Source of the DNA: a virus
Reading direction: 5' to 3' (one strand)
IMG/VR virus record: IMGVR_UViG_3300042867_001289
Coordinates: 1-64,000 of that record
DNA length: 64,000 bases
Below, piece by piece: positions 35,363-42,186 of this stretch. The notes below the pieces were generated by a model. The model worked only from the letters and a program-made list of their open reading frames with translations. It was not told where the DNA came from and ran no database searches. Within the stretch, counting starts at the first letter, position 1; each line of letters begins with the position of its first letter. Both the position numbers and the translations under genes were made by a program.

Positions 35363-35543
35363 AAGCCCCGCCCCCAGTCTTACCCCTAAAATCTGACCCC
35401 TTTTGGTGGTTGGTGTGGTGGTTTGAAAGCCCCGTTCACCCCTGTCTGCCCCCTAAACTTTGACCCCTTTTGGTGGTGGTGGGAGCCCCGCCCCCTCTGT
35501 CCGCCCCCAAAATGTGTCCCCTTTTTGGTGGTTGTCGGGGCTG
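35363..35543. repeat. AGCCCCG...CGGGGCT intergenic repeat, three copies
   Basis: Three tandem copies (about 35363-35408, 35427-35475, 35483-35543) of a unit that begins AAGCCCCGCCCCC, has an inner ACCCCTTTTGGTGG and in full copies ends TCGGGGCT, complementary to its start. Other copies lie at 36259, 37237, 38151, 39786, 40679 and 43522, always between convergent gene ends. Confidence 0.8.
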
Positions 35544-35583
35544 TGGGGTTGGGGAGGCCGTAGCCTCCCTTTCCCCTTTCGGG

Positions 35584-35697
35584 CTAGCGCCGCTCTTTCG
35601 ATTGGCGTGAGGCTTGGCCTCGGCGGTAGCCTCCGTCCCTGACCCCGTTGGGGGCCTCCCGTGCGGCTCGTGCCTCTTTGGCTTGTGCTTTCGTCAT
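35584..35697 (-). CDS. Tiny basic peptide, KERR family copy 1
   Basis: 37 residues, ATG after AGGAGCC. MTKAQAKEARAARE, then GGYRRGQASRQSKERR. Paralogue of the peptide at 39550 (same MTK start, EAR, GGYRR and SRQSKERR end). Likely binds nucleic acid or an acidic partner. Confidence 0.7.
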   Translation of the reverse strand: MTKAQAKEARAAREAPNGVRDGGYRRGQASRQSKERR

Positions 35698-35726
35698 GCT
35701 GGCTCCTCTGCTAGGTGATGTACTCA

Positions 35727-35755
35727 ATCTAGCCGATGGGCCATACCCTTGTCAA
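35727..35755 (-). promoter_or_regulatory. Promoter of the KERR peptide 1
   Basis: TTGACA, 17 bp, CTAGAT, leader GAGTACATCACC. Confidence 0.75.
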
Positions 35756-35915
35756 GTCAATACGACAAGTTTCTGTGATGCGATTCTAGGCCTGCAATCT
35801 CTTGACGGGTACGAGTACCGCCGACAACCGAGAACGCGCCTAGAACGCTCTTGTGGACGCTCTAGAGCGAACATCCGCCGACTGATTAGCCTCACAAACA
35901 ATCTGCAACAATGAC
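35756..35915. repeat. Divergent-spacer repeat, copy 1
   Basis: About 150 bp conserved between divergent promoters: GATGCGATTCTAGGC near one end and GAACGCGCCTAGAACGC in the centre, with CTCTTGACGGGTACG between. Similar spacers lie at 36632, 37621, 38518 and 40180. Confidence 0.7.
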
Positions 35916-35944
35916 TTGACAAGGATATGGCCACCATGTAGTCT
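35916..35944 (+). promoter_or_regulatory. Promoter of the gene at 35974
   Basis: TTGACA, 17 bp, TAGTCT, leader AAGTACATCACC. Confidence 0.8.
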
Positions 35945-35973
35945 AAGTACATCACCTAGCGAAGGAGTACGAA

Positions 35974-36129
35974 GTGCACAACAGCCAATTTGACCGGGTC
36001 ATGCCGGGCGGAGGGTCCGACTGGGTCCACGCCGCCAACATGGCGGACGACCTAGCCGATGTCGATCACGACGACGACTACGACGACGACGACTACGACG
36101 AATGGCCGCCACGCCGAGAGGACTGGTGA
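35974..36129 (+). CDS. Small Asp-rich protein
   Basis: 51 residues from GTG with GAAGGAG upstream. The C-terminal half is an Asp/Tyr run (DHDDDYDDDDYDEW). Strongly acidic; DNA mimicry or metal binding is possible. Confidence 0.7.
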   Translation: MHNSQFDRVMPGGGSDWVHAANMADDLADVDHDDDYDDDDYDEWPPRREDW

Positions 36130-36135
36130 GCCACC

Positions 36136-36153
36136 GGGGGCCGAAAGGCCCCC
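36136..36153 (+). terminator. GNRA hairpin after 35974 gene
   Basis: GGGGGCC-GAAA-GGCCCCC, seven base pairs with a GNRA loop, no T run. Confidence 0.75.
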
Positions 36154-36258
36154 ACCTTCCCCTTTTTTCCTTTGCGTCCCGCACACCCCAAACCCCCACC
36201 ACCCCAACGGGACCCCCAAACACACCACCCACACCCCTGGAAGCTATCCGAAAAGCAC

Positions 36259-36320
36259 AAGCCCCGGCCCCCAGCCCTTCCCCCCAAACTTGTACCCCTT
36301 TTTGATGATTGGTCGGGGCT
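36259..36320. repeat. AGCCCCG...CGGGGCT intergenic repeat
   Basis: Full copy with AAGCCCCGGCCCCC start, ACCCCTTTTT centre and GTCGGGGCT end, between convergent genes. Confidence 0.8.
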
Positions 36321-36395
36321 GTCGAATCAACGTGAGGTTTGCACTAGCGGGGCCGCGAGGCAAGGGTGGAAGGCTTGCGCCCCCCCCTTGCGGGC

Positions 36396-36572
36396 TTAGC
36401 CCCACAGCCCCCCTTCGTCCTCAGCGCGACCGACATGCTCGGAAACAGCCTCGTCGCAGCAGTCCTCGCAGAGCAGCTCCGGCCCTGCGACGGTGATGTG
36501 CGTCCAAGTGGCGTCTGCGCCGCAGACTTCGCACTCGTGCCACACATCTAGTAGGTGAGTAAAAACGGCCAT
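36396..36572 (-). CDS. Small zinc-ribbon protein
   Basis: 58 residues from ATG 36572, directly behind the GTTTCACCAAC leader. WHECEVCGADATW and LLCEDCCDEAV give two CxxC pairs; the tail is acidic. Probably a nucleic-acid or protein-binding zinc knuckle. Confidence 0.78.
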   Translation of the reverse strand: MAVFTHLLDVWHECEVCGADATWTHITVAGPELLCEDCCDEAVSEHVGRAEDEGGLWG

Positions 36573-36602
36573 TGTTGGCCCCTTTCGGTTGGTGAAACAC
36601 TG

Positions 36603-36631
36603 ACAATACACCCTGCCGCCGAGGCTGTCAA
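36603..36631 (-). promoter_or_regulatory. Promoter of the gene at 36396
   Basis: TTGACA, 17 bp, TATTGT, leader AGTGTTTCACCAAC. Confidence 0.85.
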
Positions 36632-36800
36632 GCCAATACGACAAGTTTCTGTGATGCGATTCTAGGCGTGCAATCTCTTGACGGGTACGGATGCACCCGA
36701 GAACCGAGAACGCGCCGGAAACGTCCTTGTGAGCGTCCTGAGAGCAATATCCCCTAGGCGCTCGCAGTCGGTACCCCTGAAATCGGCATGCAGTAATGAC
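36632..36800. repeat. Divergent-spacer repeat, copy 2
   Basis: Nearly identical over its first half to copy 1 (CAAGTTTCTGTGATGCGATT, TTCTAGGCGTGCAATCTC), diverging in the centre. Confidence 0.75.
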
Positions 36801-36829
36801 TTGACAAGGGGACCGGCACCGTGTACAGT
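36801..36829 (+). promoter_or_regulatory. Promoter of the gene at 36860
   Basis: TTGACA, 17 bp, TACAGT, leader ATGTTTCACCAAC. Confidence 0.85.
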
Positions 36830-36859
36830 CAATGTTTCACCAACCGAAAGGGGCCGCAC

Positions 36860-37150
36860 ATGTGGCTAATAACTGATCCGTGGAAAGACCTGAACAAAGA
36901 GGGTCTGACCGCTTGGCAAGCGGCCCTGTCAAAGGACGCTTTCGAGAGAGTCGAAAGCGCTTTTAGGCAGGCGGACGGTCTCGGAATTCGCATCTACCGC
37001 GAACATGACGCGACAGACCGGCCAACGTACTATACGGGCCGCGGCAGTTACGAATATTTTGCGGAATTCGACAATTGCTGGATGAGAATCGAACCAGAGC
37101 GTGACGGCCTAGAGTTTAGGCAGAATATCTACGTCCACATGAAAGGTTGA
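36860..37150 (+). CDS. Small hypothetical protein
   Basis: 96 residues from the ATG after AAAGGGGCC; earlier in-frame starts lie inside the promoter. Helical N-terminus (WKDLNKEGLTAWQAAL), beta-rich C-terminus with many Tyr and Arg. No family recognised. Confidence 0.75.
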   Translation: MWLITDPWKDLNKEGLTAWQAALSKDAFERVESAFRQADGLGIRIYREHDATDRPTYYTGRGSYEYFAEFDNCWMRIEPERDGLEFRQNIYVHMKG

Positions 37151-37155
37151 GCGAA

Positions 37156-37173
37156 GGGGGCCGCAAGGCCCCC
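37156..37173 (+). terminator. GNRA hairpin
   Basis: GGGGGCC-GCAA-GGCCCCC just after the stop at 37150. Confidence 0.75.
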
Positions 37174-37236
37174 ACACTCGCGCACCCTCGCATGCGTCCC
37201 GCTATGGGAACCAGGCACCTGGAACCAAAGAAACAC

Positions 37237-37351
37237 AAGCCCCGCCCCCCAAACTCACCCCGAACCCTGACCCCCCCCTTCAGGAAAGGCAAGCCCCGTT
37301 CCCCCGAATCTTTCCCCCCAAAGTTTGTCCCCTTTTCTCAATTTCGGGGCT
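37237..37351. repeat. AGCCCCG...CGGGGCT intergenic repeat, two copies
   Basis: A partial copy (about 37237-37280) and a full copy (37290-37351, ending TTTCGGGGCT). Confidence 0.75.
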
Positions 37352-37416
37352 GCCGTGTTGAACGTGGAATCAAGTAGCGGGACGCCCTGAAGGGGGAGCC
37401 TTTCGGCCCCCCTAGC

Positions 37417-37563
37417 TCAGTCCTCCCATCCAAAGCGGGCGAGCCATTCCTCACGCTCACATTGGATCTCAGCTTGGTCATCAAGCTCAGCTTGGATTTC
37501 AGCTGCAAACTCGGTGTCAACCCAGTCTTGCCACTGTTGGGATAGGTTAGCTTCGATGGCCAT
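37417..37563 (-). CDS. Small acidic helical protein
   Basis: 48 residues (MAIEANLSQQWQDWVDTEF and REEWLARFGWED), ATG behind GTTTCACCAACGAAAGGGGC. All-helical and acidic. No family recognised. Confidence 0.7.
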   Translation of the reverse strand: MAIEANLSQQWQDWVDTEFAAEIQAELDDQAEIQCEREEWLARFGWED

Positions 37564-37591
37564 TTCGGCCCCTTTCGTTGGTGAAACACTC

Positions 37592-37620
37592 AACCTACTG
37601 CATGGCGGTCACCCTGTCAA
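37592..37620 (-). promoter_or_regulatory. Promoter of the gene at 37417
   Basis: TTGACA, 17 bp, TAGGTT, leader GAGTGTTTCACCAAC. Confidence 0.82.
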
Positions 37621-37802
37621 GTCATTAGAACAAATATCTCTGAGGCCGTTCTAGGCCGTTCTAGGCGGTCGATTGTCGGCCCGCTACCGATACCGCCAGA
37701 ATCGACGAACGCGCTCAGAACGCGCTCACAGTGGCCCTAGAACGAATATCCCCTAGACAGTCGGCAGTCGACAGAAAGAATTGAGATATCCCGTCTAATG
37801 GC
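37621..37802. repeat. Divergent-spacer repeat, copy 3
   Basis: Diverged copy with two adjacent GCCGTTCTAGG units and GAACGCGCTC repeats. Confidence 0.65.
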
Positions 37803-37831
37803 TTGACAGACATTCTCCCATAGAGTATCGT
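37803..37831 (+). promoter_or_regulatory. Promoter of the gene at 37865
   Basis: TTGACA, 17 bp, TATCGT, leader CAGTGTTTCACCA. Confidence 0.83.
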
Positions 37832-37864
37832 CAGTGTTTCACCACAAAGAAAGGGGCCAACAAC

Positions 37865-38056
37865 ATGGCTTCAGAAGATATGGGATGGGCTGTCTGTGAA
37901 GTCTGCGAAAGCGGCACTACAGACTCGGTAGTCATCGACACCGGCGAGGACCTTGCAATAGCGTGCCGGTCATGCTGGTGGGACTACATCGATGTCGAAT
38001 TCATCGATGGAGACCTCGATGCGGAGCGGGAATACCTGCAAGGCAGAGGGTTCTAG
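37865..38056 (+). CDS. Small zinc-ribbon protein
   Basis: 63 residues. AVCEVCESG and IACRSCWWDY form two CxxC pairs; the C-terminus is acidic (DVEFIDGDLDAEREYL). Same size class as the zinc-ribbon proteins at 36396 and 40412. Confidence 0.77.
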   Translation: MASEDMGWAVCEVCESGTTDSVVIDTGEDLAIACRSCWWDYIDVEFIDGDLDAEREYLQGRGF

Positions 38057-38150
38057 GACCAAAGGGGAGTGGGGCGCAAGCCTCACTCCCCAAAGTCGCG
38101 CCCACACTTCTCCGCCCCGCTACGAGAACCCCTGGAACCAAAGAAAAGCA

Positions 38151-38256
38151 AAGCCCCGGCCCCCCAATCCGCCCCCCAAAGCTGCACCCCTTTGGAAGCC
38201 CCGGCCCCAATCTTCCCCCCAAAAATTTGCACCCCTTTTTGGTGAGTATCGGGGCT
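38151..38256. repeat. AGCCCCG...CGGGGCT intergenic repeat, two copies
   Basis: Two overlapping copies ending ATCGGGGCTT, between convergent genes. Confidence 0.75.
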
Positions 38257-38323
38257 TGTGGGTTTTTTGTAGCTGCCCCTTTCGGGACTGCTGGGGTTGG
38301 GGAGGCTTGCGCCCCCCCTTCCC

Positions 38324-38455
38324 TCAGTTCCACGGTGCGTTGCGTTCCGCAACCTCCTCGGCGCTCATCTCGTCCGAGATGTGTTGGTTCTTGACCAACT
38401 CCCACTCGGCCATCAGGATGGCATGAAACCTTGCGTCAACCTCTTCGTCAGACAC
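38324..38455 (-). CDS. Small acidic protein with APWN end
   Basis: 43 residues from GTG after AGAGGGGAC. MSDEEVDARFHAILMAEWEL, ending ISDEMSAEEVAERNAPWN. The ending resembles that of the gene at 39148 (VSDAM...APWN). Confidence 0.65.
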   Translation of the reverse strand: MSDEEVDARFHAILMAEWELVKNQHISDEMSAEEVAERNAPWN

Positions 38456-38486
38456 TTAGTGTCCCCTCTCTTTGTGGTGAGTACCT

Positions 38487-38517
38487 ATTATGCACACACC
38501 TTGCCCCATCCTGTCAA
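38487..38517 (-). promoter_or_regulatory. Promoter of the gene at 38324
   Basis: TTGACA and CATAAT separated by 19 bp, longer than the usual 17. Confidence 0.65.
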
Positions 38518-38678
38518 GTCAATAGAACAAGTTTCTTTGAGGCCGTTCTAGGCGTGCAATCGGGAACCCGCTACAAGTACCGCCGAGAACCGAGAACGCG
38601 CCGGAAACGCGCTTGTGAGCGTTCTGGGCGCAATATCCCCTAGACACTTAGCCTCACAAATAAACCTGCAATAAAGAC
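38518..38678. repeat. Divergent-spacer repeat, copy 4
   Basis: Shares CGTTCTAGGCGTGCAATC and GAACGCGCCGGAAACGC with copies 1 and 2. Confidence 0.7.
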
Positions 38679-38709
38679 TTGACAAGGTAGGGGAAGGTGT
38701 GCGCATAAT
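38679..38709 (+). promoter_or_regulatory. Promoter of the gene at 38741
   Basis: TTGACA and CATAAT separated by 19 bp, leader AGTGTCTCACCAA. Divergent partner of the other 19-bp promoter. Confidence 0.7.
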
Positions 38710-38740
38710 AGTGTCTCACCAAGCGACAAGGAGTTGCGCA

Positions 38741-38941
38741 ATGCATAACAACATAACCGCTCTAGCGTTGGCACTGAATCAGTGTGACCGCTGCGAAGAG
38801 TGGGTCCTAGAATCGCTCACTAGCGATTACAGCGGGGACGGGGAAGTGTGCGAGCTTTGCTACGACCAAAGCGTTGAGGACTCGCACGAATGGCAAGCAT
38901 TCTGCGACGACCACAGAAGGGGAGGCTGGACCACGGGATGA
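38741..38941 (+). CDS. Zinc-ribbon protein, HRRGG family copy 1
   Basis: 66 residues. NQCDRCEEWVLESLTSD, GEVCELCYDQ and HEWQAFCDDHRRGGW. Paralogue of the protein at 44100: the same two CxxC pairs, EW-x2-F and DHRRGG motif. The conserved HRRGG end suggests a functional contact site. Confidence 0.8.
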   Translation: MHNNITALALALNQCDRCEEWVLESLTSDYSGDGEVCELCYDQSVEDSHEWQAFCDDHRRGGWTTG

Positions 38942-38946
38942 GCAAA

Positions 38947-38964
38947 GGGGGCCGAAAGGCCCCC
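38947..38964 (+). terminator. GNRA hairpin
   Basis: GGGGGCC-GAAA-GGCCCCC after 38741 gene. Confidence 0.75.
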
Positions 38965-39147
38965 AAACCCGCGCACCGCCTTATGCGTCCCGCACCCAGA
39001 CTTCCACCAAAATAATCTCGGGGCTCACAAATATCAAACCCCTGGCGACCCGCTCATCACCAAAGCCCCGGCCCCCCGAAACCGATTTCTGAGACCTCCT
39101 CGGTTTCGGGACTGCGAAACCGGTGGAGGGCCGAAGCCCCCCCTTGC

Positions 39148-39378
39148 TCAGTTCCACGGTGCGGCAGCCTCAGCGGGCGGCAGCATCGCATCGCTAACGT
39201 GCGCACGCCTGCGTCGGGCAAGCTCAGCGGCAAGCTCAGCCGCTTCGACCTGACGAGTGGTCTCGGCAGCCTCAGCCGCCTCAAGCTCGGCAGCCTTGCG
39301 TAGCAAGGCCCTGACCATCACTGCAAGCCCTGCGAAGGCCACTGACCATTGCAGGATGAACGGTATCCAGTCTCTCAT
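39148..39378 (-). CDS. Small membrane-anchored coiled-coil protein
   Basis: 76 residues from ATG 39378. An N-terminal membrane helix (WIPFILQWSVAFAGLAVMV) is followed by an Ala/Glu coiled coil (KAAELEAAEAAETTRQVEAA), RRRR and the APWN ending. Predicted N-out or N-in single-pass inner-membrane protein. Confidence 0.72.
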   Translation of the reverse strand: MRDWIPFILQWSVAFAGLAVMVRALLRKAAELEAAEAAETTRQVEAAELAAELARRRRAHVSDAMLPPAEAAAPWN

Positions 39379-39407
39379 GGTAACTCCTGTCCGTTGGTGA
39401 AACCTCA

Positions 39408-39436
39408 AAGCTACAGCATGGCCGATACCCTGTCAA
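39408..39436 (-). promoter_or_regulatory. Promoter of the gene at 39148
   Basis: TTGACA, 17 bp, TAGCTT, leader GAGGTTTCACCAAC. Confidence 0.82.
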
Positions 39437-39454
39437 GTCAATGCTACGGGCAGC

Positions 39455-39470
39455 CTGAGAACGGTCTCAG
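39455..39470. promoter_or_regulatory. Dyad operator CTGAGA-N4-TCTCAG
   Basis: Perfect dyad with spacer ACGG, between the divergent promoters at 39408 and 39489. Confidence 0.7.
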
Positions 39471-39488
39471 CTTCAGCAGTCAACCGAT

Positions 39489-39517
39489 TTGACAGGCCCC
39501 ATTGCATGGTGTAAGGT
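39489..39517 (+). promoter_or_regulatory. Promoter of the KERR peptide 2
   Basis: TTGACA, 17 bp, TAAGGT, leader ATACATATCACCAA. Confidence 0.82.
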
Positions 39518-39549
39518 ATACATATCACCAAGAGCAAGGGAGCCAAGCA

Positions 39550-39657
39550 ATGACAAAGTCAGAACGTCGGGAAGCCCGCCACCGCGACCAATCAGTTCGC
39601 TGGGGAGGTGGCTACCGGCGAGATCAAAAGTCTCGCCAGTCGAAAGAACGCCGATAG
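39550..39657 (+). CDS. Tiny basic peptide, KERR family copy 2
   Basis: 35 residues: MTKSERREARHRDQ, then GGGYRRDQKSRQSKERR. Same layout as the peptide at 35584, which is on the other strand; conservation at both ends indicates a real protein despite its size. Confidence 0.72.
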   Translation: MTKSERREARHRDQSVRWGGGYRRDQKSRQSKERR

Positions 39658-39663
39658 CGGCGA

Positions 39664-39681
39664 GGGGGCCGAAAGGCCCCC
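39664..39681 (+). terminator. GNRA hairpin
   Basis: GGGGGCC-GAAA-GGCCCCC seven bases after the stop. Confidence 0.75.
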
Positions 39682-39785
39682 ACCTTCGCGTACCGCTTTA
39701 CCAGTCCCGCACCCAAACTCGCCCCCAGACCCACCCCCCCCTTTTTTTGTAACCTCGGGGCTCACCTGGCTATCAAAAGAGGGAC

Positions 39786-39856
39786 AAGCCCCGACCCCCA
39801 AACTTTGCCCCCAAAATCTGCGCCCCCTTTTTTGCGAGGTGATCGGTTTCGGGGCT
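39786..39856. repeat. AGCCCCG...CGGGGCT intergenic repeat
   Basis: Full copy (AAGCCCCGACCCCC start, CGCCCCCTTTTTT centre, TTTCGGGGCT end). Confidence 0.8.
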
Positions 39857-39927
39857 GCAAAATCAACGTGGAGTTGGACCAGCGGGGCCAACGGGAAGGG
39901 GGAGGCCGAAGCCCCCCCCTTTTCCGG

Positions 39928-40119
39928 CTACCACCATTTGGTGGGGTCGGTACCCAGTGGGTACCATGTGACCTCCGCAAACGGGATGGTGCCGCTAGAA
40001 CCGTCATCCGACCACACAACCGGTACTCCGATTGTTGGGTCGTCCAGATTGGTGATGAAGGCCGTAAGGCCGATCCTTCCCGACCTGTCGGCTACCTCTG
40101 TGTCGTTTCGGATGTGCAT
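39928..40119 (-). CDS. Small hypothetical protein
   Basis: 63 residues from ATG 40119 with GAGGAG upstream. Beta-rich (RIGLTAFITNLDDPTIGVPV) ending GTDPTKWW. No family recognised. Confidence 0.7.
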   Translation of the reverse strand: MHIRNDTEVADRSGRIGLTAFITNLDDPTIGVPVVWSDDGSSGTIPFAEVTWYPLGTDPTKWW

Positions 40120-40150
40120 GACTAACTCCTCATTGCTTGGTGAAACACTG

Positions 40151-40179
40151 AACTTACACCCTAGGGCCGAGGCTGTCAA
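40151..40179 (-). promoter_or_regulatory. Promoter of the gene at 39928
   Basis: TTGACA, 17 bp, TAAGTT, leader CAGTGTTTCACCAA. Confidence 0.83.
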
Positions 40180-40350
40180 GTCAATACAACAAGTTTCTGT
40201 GATGCGATTCTAGGCGTACAACCCCTTGACGGGTGCTAGCACCGCCAGAATCCGTAAACGTGCCTAGAACGCGCTCACAATGGCCCTAGCGGCAATACCC
40301 CCTAGACACTCGGCATCCTAGGCGGTCGGCAGTCGGCATGAAATAAAGAC
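40180..40350. repeat. Divergent-spacer repeat, copy 5
   Basis: Shares GTTTCTGTGATGCGATTC and TAGGCG with copies 1 and 2, and GTGCCTAGAACGCGCTC in its centre. Confidence 0.72.
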
Positions 40351-40379
40351 TTGACAAGGGTATGGGCAGGGTGTAAGGT
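40351..40379 (+). promoter_or_regulatory. Promoter of the gene at 40412
   Basis: TTGACA, 17 bp, TAAGGT, leader AAGTACATCACCAA. Confidence 0.82.
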
Positions 40380-40411
40380 AAGTACATCACCAAGCAGAGA
40401 GGGACCCGCAC

Positions 40412-40594
40412 ATGTGGGAAGTAATCAAGCACGCCCGTATCGAATGCCACGACTGTCAGTGCATGACAACCGTTGCCGATATGGGAACCATCTACCTAGG
40501 CTACACCTTCGAACTCGGCGGAGAGGAAATACAAGCCACCGCCTTCGCATGCAAGTCATGCCAATGGGACCGCTGGGAAGTGGAGTACGACTGA
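40412..40594 (+). CDS. Small zinc-ribbon protein
   Basis: 60 residues. IECHDCQCMTTV and FACKSCQWDRW give two CxxC pairs around a beta hairpin (GTIYLGYTFELGGEEI). Third member of the short zinc-ribbon class in this zone. Confidence 0.77.
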   Translation: MWEVIKHARIECHDCQCMTTVADMGTIYLGYTFELGGEEIQATAFACKSCQWDRWEVEYD

Positions 40595-40600
40595 GACAAC

Positions 40601-40618
40601 GGGGGCCGAAAGGCCCCC
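40601..40618 (+). terminator. GNRA hairpin
   Basis: GGGGGCC-GAAA-GGCCCCC after the stop at 40594. Confidence 0.75.
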
Positions 40619-40678
40619 ACAGTCGCGCCCGCACTCGCATGCGTCCCGCACCCTGGAACCAGGAACAAAACAAACAAC

Positions 40679-40737
40679 AGCCCCGCCCCCCAGTCTCACC
40701 CCAAAACCCTGGCCCCTTTTCAGAAATCTCGGGGCTC
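40679..40737. repeat. AGCCCCG...CGGGGCT intergenic repeat
   Basis: Full copy ending TCTCGGGGCT. Confidence 0.78.
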
Positions 40738-40783
40738 ACAAACATTGTCATTCCACGCCCCAGCGGGACCCGGAAGGGGAGGG

Positions 40784-40876
40784 TCAGTCCTTCCACTTCC
40801 TGACCCACCGCTCGTTCCAGAGTGCCAGCGCACCCATACTCACTGCCCATCCTGTAGCTATTGCTAGGTATGTCAT
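40784..40876 (-). CDS. 30-residue membrane peptide
   Basis: MTYLAIATGWAVSMGALALW followed by NERWVRKWKD: one membrane helix and a basic tail. Starts behind an AGGAGCC site and the standard leader, so it is expressed despite its size. Could be an inner-membrane modulator. Confidence 0.65.
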   Translation of the reverse strand: MTYLAIATGWAVSMGALALWNERWVRKWKD

Positions 40877-40906
40877 TGCTTGGCTCCTGTTCCTTGGTGA
40901 AACACT

Positions 40907-40935
40907 ATTGTACCATACACCTTGCACCTTGTCAA
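40907..40935 (-). promoter_or_regulatory. Promoter of the membrane peptide
   Basis: TTGACA, 17 bp, TACAAT, leader AGTGTTTCACCAA. Confidence 0.87.
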
Positions 40936-40973
40936 GTCGAAAGGCGAGTGACCGTAGCCACCCGCCTAACAAC

Positions 40974-41183
40974 TCACTCAGCTAACGCCGGTTCTCCCGA
41001 CATTTTTCGCATAACCGCTGTCAGCCGCTCGTATGCGTCGATCAACTCTAGCCCCTGCTCCGGGCTGTAGTTCACGTTGCTCCCGTCCTGTAGCTGCACT
41101 GCCATAAGCTCAGTCGCTTCGATAATAAGCTCCGAAGCTCTGAAGCACTTCTGGAGTGCCGTCCAGTCTTTCTTCTGGTCCAT
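40974..41183 (-). CDS. Small acidic helical protein
   Basis: 69 residues from ATG 41183. Helical (WTALQKCFRASELIIEATEL, LELIDAYERLTAVMRKM). No family recognised; its own promoter precedes it. Confidence 0.72.
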   Translation of the reverse strand: MDQKKDWTALQKCFRASELIIEATELMAVQLQDGSNVNYSPEQGLELIDAYERLTAVMRKMSGEPALAE

Positions 41184-41211
41184 GATGACCTTTCTTTGTA
41201 GGTGAAACACT

Positions 41212-41240
41212 ATTCTTGCACACTGCAGGGCACAATGCAA
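41212..41240 (-). promoter_or_regulatory. Promoter of the gene at 40974
   Basis: TTGCAT, 17 bp, AAGAAT, leader AGTGTTTCACC. Variant -35. Confidence 0.75.
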
Positions 41241-41257
41241 ATCGTGCTACAGGCAAC

Positions 41258-41273
41258 CTGAGAGGCCCCTCAG
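41258..41273. promoter_or_regulatory. Dyad operator, variant
   Basis: CTGAGAGGCCCCTCAG between divergent promoters. Confidence 0.6.
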
Positions 41274-41291
41274 ACAACCCGCACGGTGGAA

Positions 41292-41320
41292 TTGACAAAC
41301 TGCACCCTACATGCAATACT
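41292..41320 (+). promoter_or_regulatory. Promoter of the gene at 41350
   Basis: TTGACA, 17 bp, AATACT, leader AGTGTTTCACCAACC. Confidence 0.85.
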
Positions 41321-41349
41321 AGTGTTTCACCAACCAGCAAGGAGCCACA

Positions 41350-41469
41350 ATGGACAACGACAATTCAGACAATGACGACCTCACCACCTCAGAGATCGAA
41401 GAGATGTTACTCGTCATTGAAATGTTCAAAGAAATCGAAGCGGGAACCCCACCCGCACGAACCGAGTAA
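41350..41469 (+). CDS. 39-residue acidic peptide
   Basis: MDNDNSDNDDLTTSEIEEML followed by a helical segment. AAGGAGCC site four bases before ATG. No family recognised. Confidence 0.68.
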   Translation: MDNDNSDNDDLTTSEIEEMLLVIEMFKEIEAGTPPARTE

Positions 41470-41473
41470 CAGA

Positions 41474-41499
41474 AAGGGCCACCCGCAAGGGTGGCCCTT
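41474..41499 (+). terminator. Long GNRA hairpin
   Basis: Perfect 11-bp stem with GCAA loop (AAGGGCCACCC arm), directly after the stop. Confidence 0.85.
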
Positions 41500-41518
41500 C
41501 TGCCCATCCACGGGACTA

Positions 41519-41779
41519 TCAGATAGTAACAACATTCCCAGGCGGGACTAACGCAACACGATGAGTCTCAACCCAACGCTCACCAGTCCCGGCAACAGGA
41601 GTCACCAACAGGTCAAGATGCCCGAAGCGAAGCCGTGCCTCGACAACGTTGACAGAAATCTGCAGGTCTTCCATCTTCATGACGCCTGACATGCCCCGCA
41701 AGGCTGCGATGTCTTCGGCGGTGATCTTCTTGTTATCGCCGTGTTCGTCCCGGGTTGAAAAGATTGTTCTTGTTGACAT
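41519..41779 (-). CDS. Small hypothetical protein
   Basis: 86 residues from ATG 41779 with AGGAGA upstream. Basic N-terminus then beta-rich (VVEARLRFGHLDLLVTPVAG, HRVALVPPGNVVTI). Resembles the 43654 protein in layout (MST start, amide-rich beta domain) but not clearly in sequence. Confidence 0.75.
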   Translation of the reverse strand: MSTRTIFSTRDEHGDNKKITAEDIAALRGMSGVMKMEDLQISVNVVEARLRFGHLDLLVTPVAGTGERWVETHRVALVPPGNVVTI

Positions 41780-41807
41780 TTGTTCTCCTAATAGTTGGTA
41801 GGTCTGT

Positions 41808-41836
41808 ACCTTACAGGGTGTTGGTGGCTGTGTCAA
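41808..41836 (-). promoter_or_regulatory. Promoter of the gene at 41519
   Basis: TTGACA, 17 bp, TAAGGT, leader ACAGACCTACCAAC, an intermediate between the two leader classes. Confidence 0.8.
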
Positions 41837-41909
41837 ATCGGTGGTATCGAACTTGGGATCAGCTGTCGGGACTGCGGAGAGAGGGAGGGCTTTCGCCCCC
41901 CCCTCAGGG

Positions 41910-42074
41910 TCACTCTGAGCGGAACCCCTCTTCTTGCGAGATTTCACATCGCCAGTCCCAGATCAGGCGCTCTTTCTCAAGCTTGGCGGCTCTCGTCATC
42001 TCGTCGATGCGATCCTGCCACTCTTGGTATCCTCCCTGAACCCACAGGGCCGACAGTTCTAGTTCGTTTAGCAT
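41910..42074 (-). CDS. Small helical protein
   Basis: 54 residues: MLNELELSALWVQGGYQEW, then DEMTRAAKLEKERLIWDWRC. Starts after GGAGGACGAA; all-helical. No family recognised. Confidence 0.68.
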   Translation of the reverse strand: MLNELELSALWVQGGYQEWQDRIDEMTRAAKLEKERLIWDWRCEISQEEGFRSE

Positions 42075-42106
42075 TTCGTCCTCCTCGGACTTGTTGGTGA
42101 AACACT

Positions 42107-42135
42107 ATTATTGCACACTGTACGGCGCAATGCAA
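42107..42135 (-). promoter_or_regulatory. Promoter of the gene at 41910
   Basis: TTGCAT, 17 bp, AATAAT, leader AGTGTTTCACCAAC. Confidence 0.8.
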
Positions 42136-42151
42136 ATCGGATCATCGGCAA

Positions 42152-42169
42152 CCTGAGAACAGTCTCAGG
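42152..42169. promoter_or_regulatory. Dyad operator CCTGAGA-N4-TCTCAGG
   Basis: Perfect 7-bp arms with spacer ACAG, between divergent promoters. Confidence 0.75.
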
Positions 42170-42186
42170 GAACCCATACGGTAAGC

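Noticed and set aside
36047-36305. Thr- and Pro-rich frames overlapping the Asp-rich peptide
   Set aside because: They are frame-shifted readings of GACGAC repeats and of the C-rich intergenic repeat.
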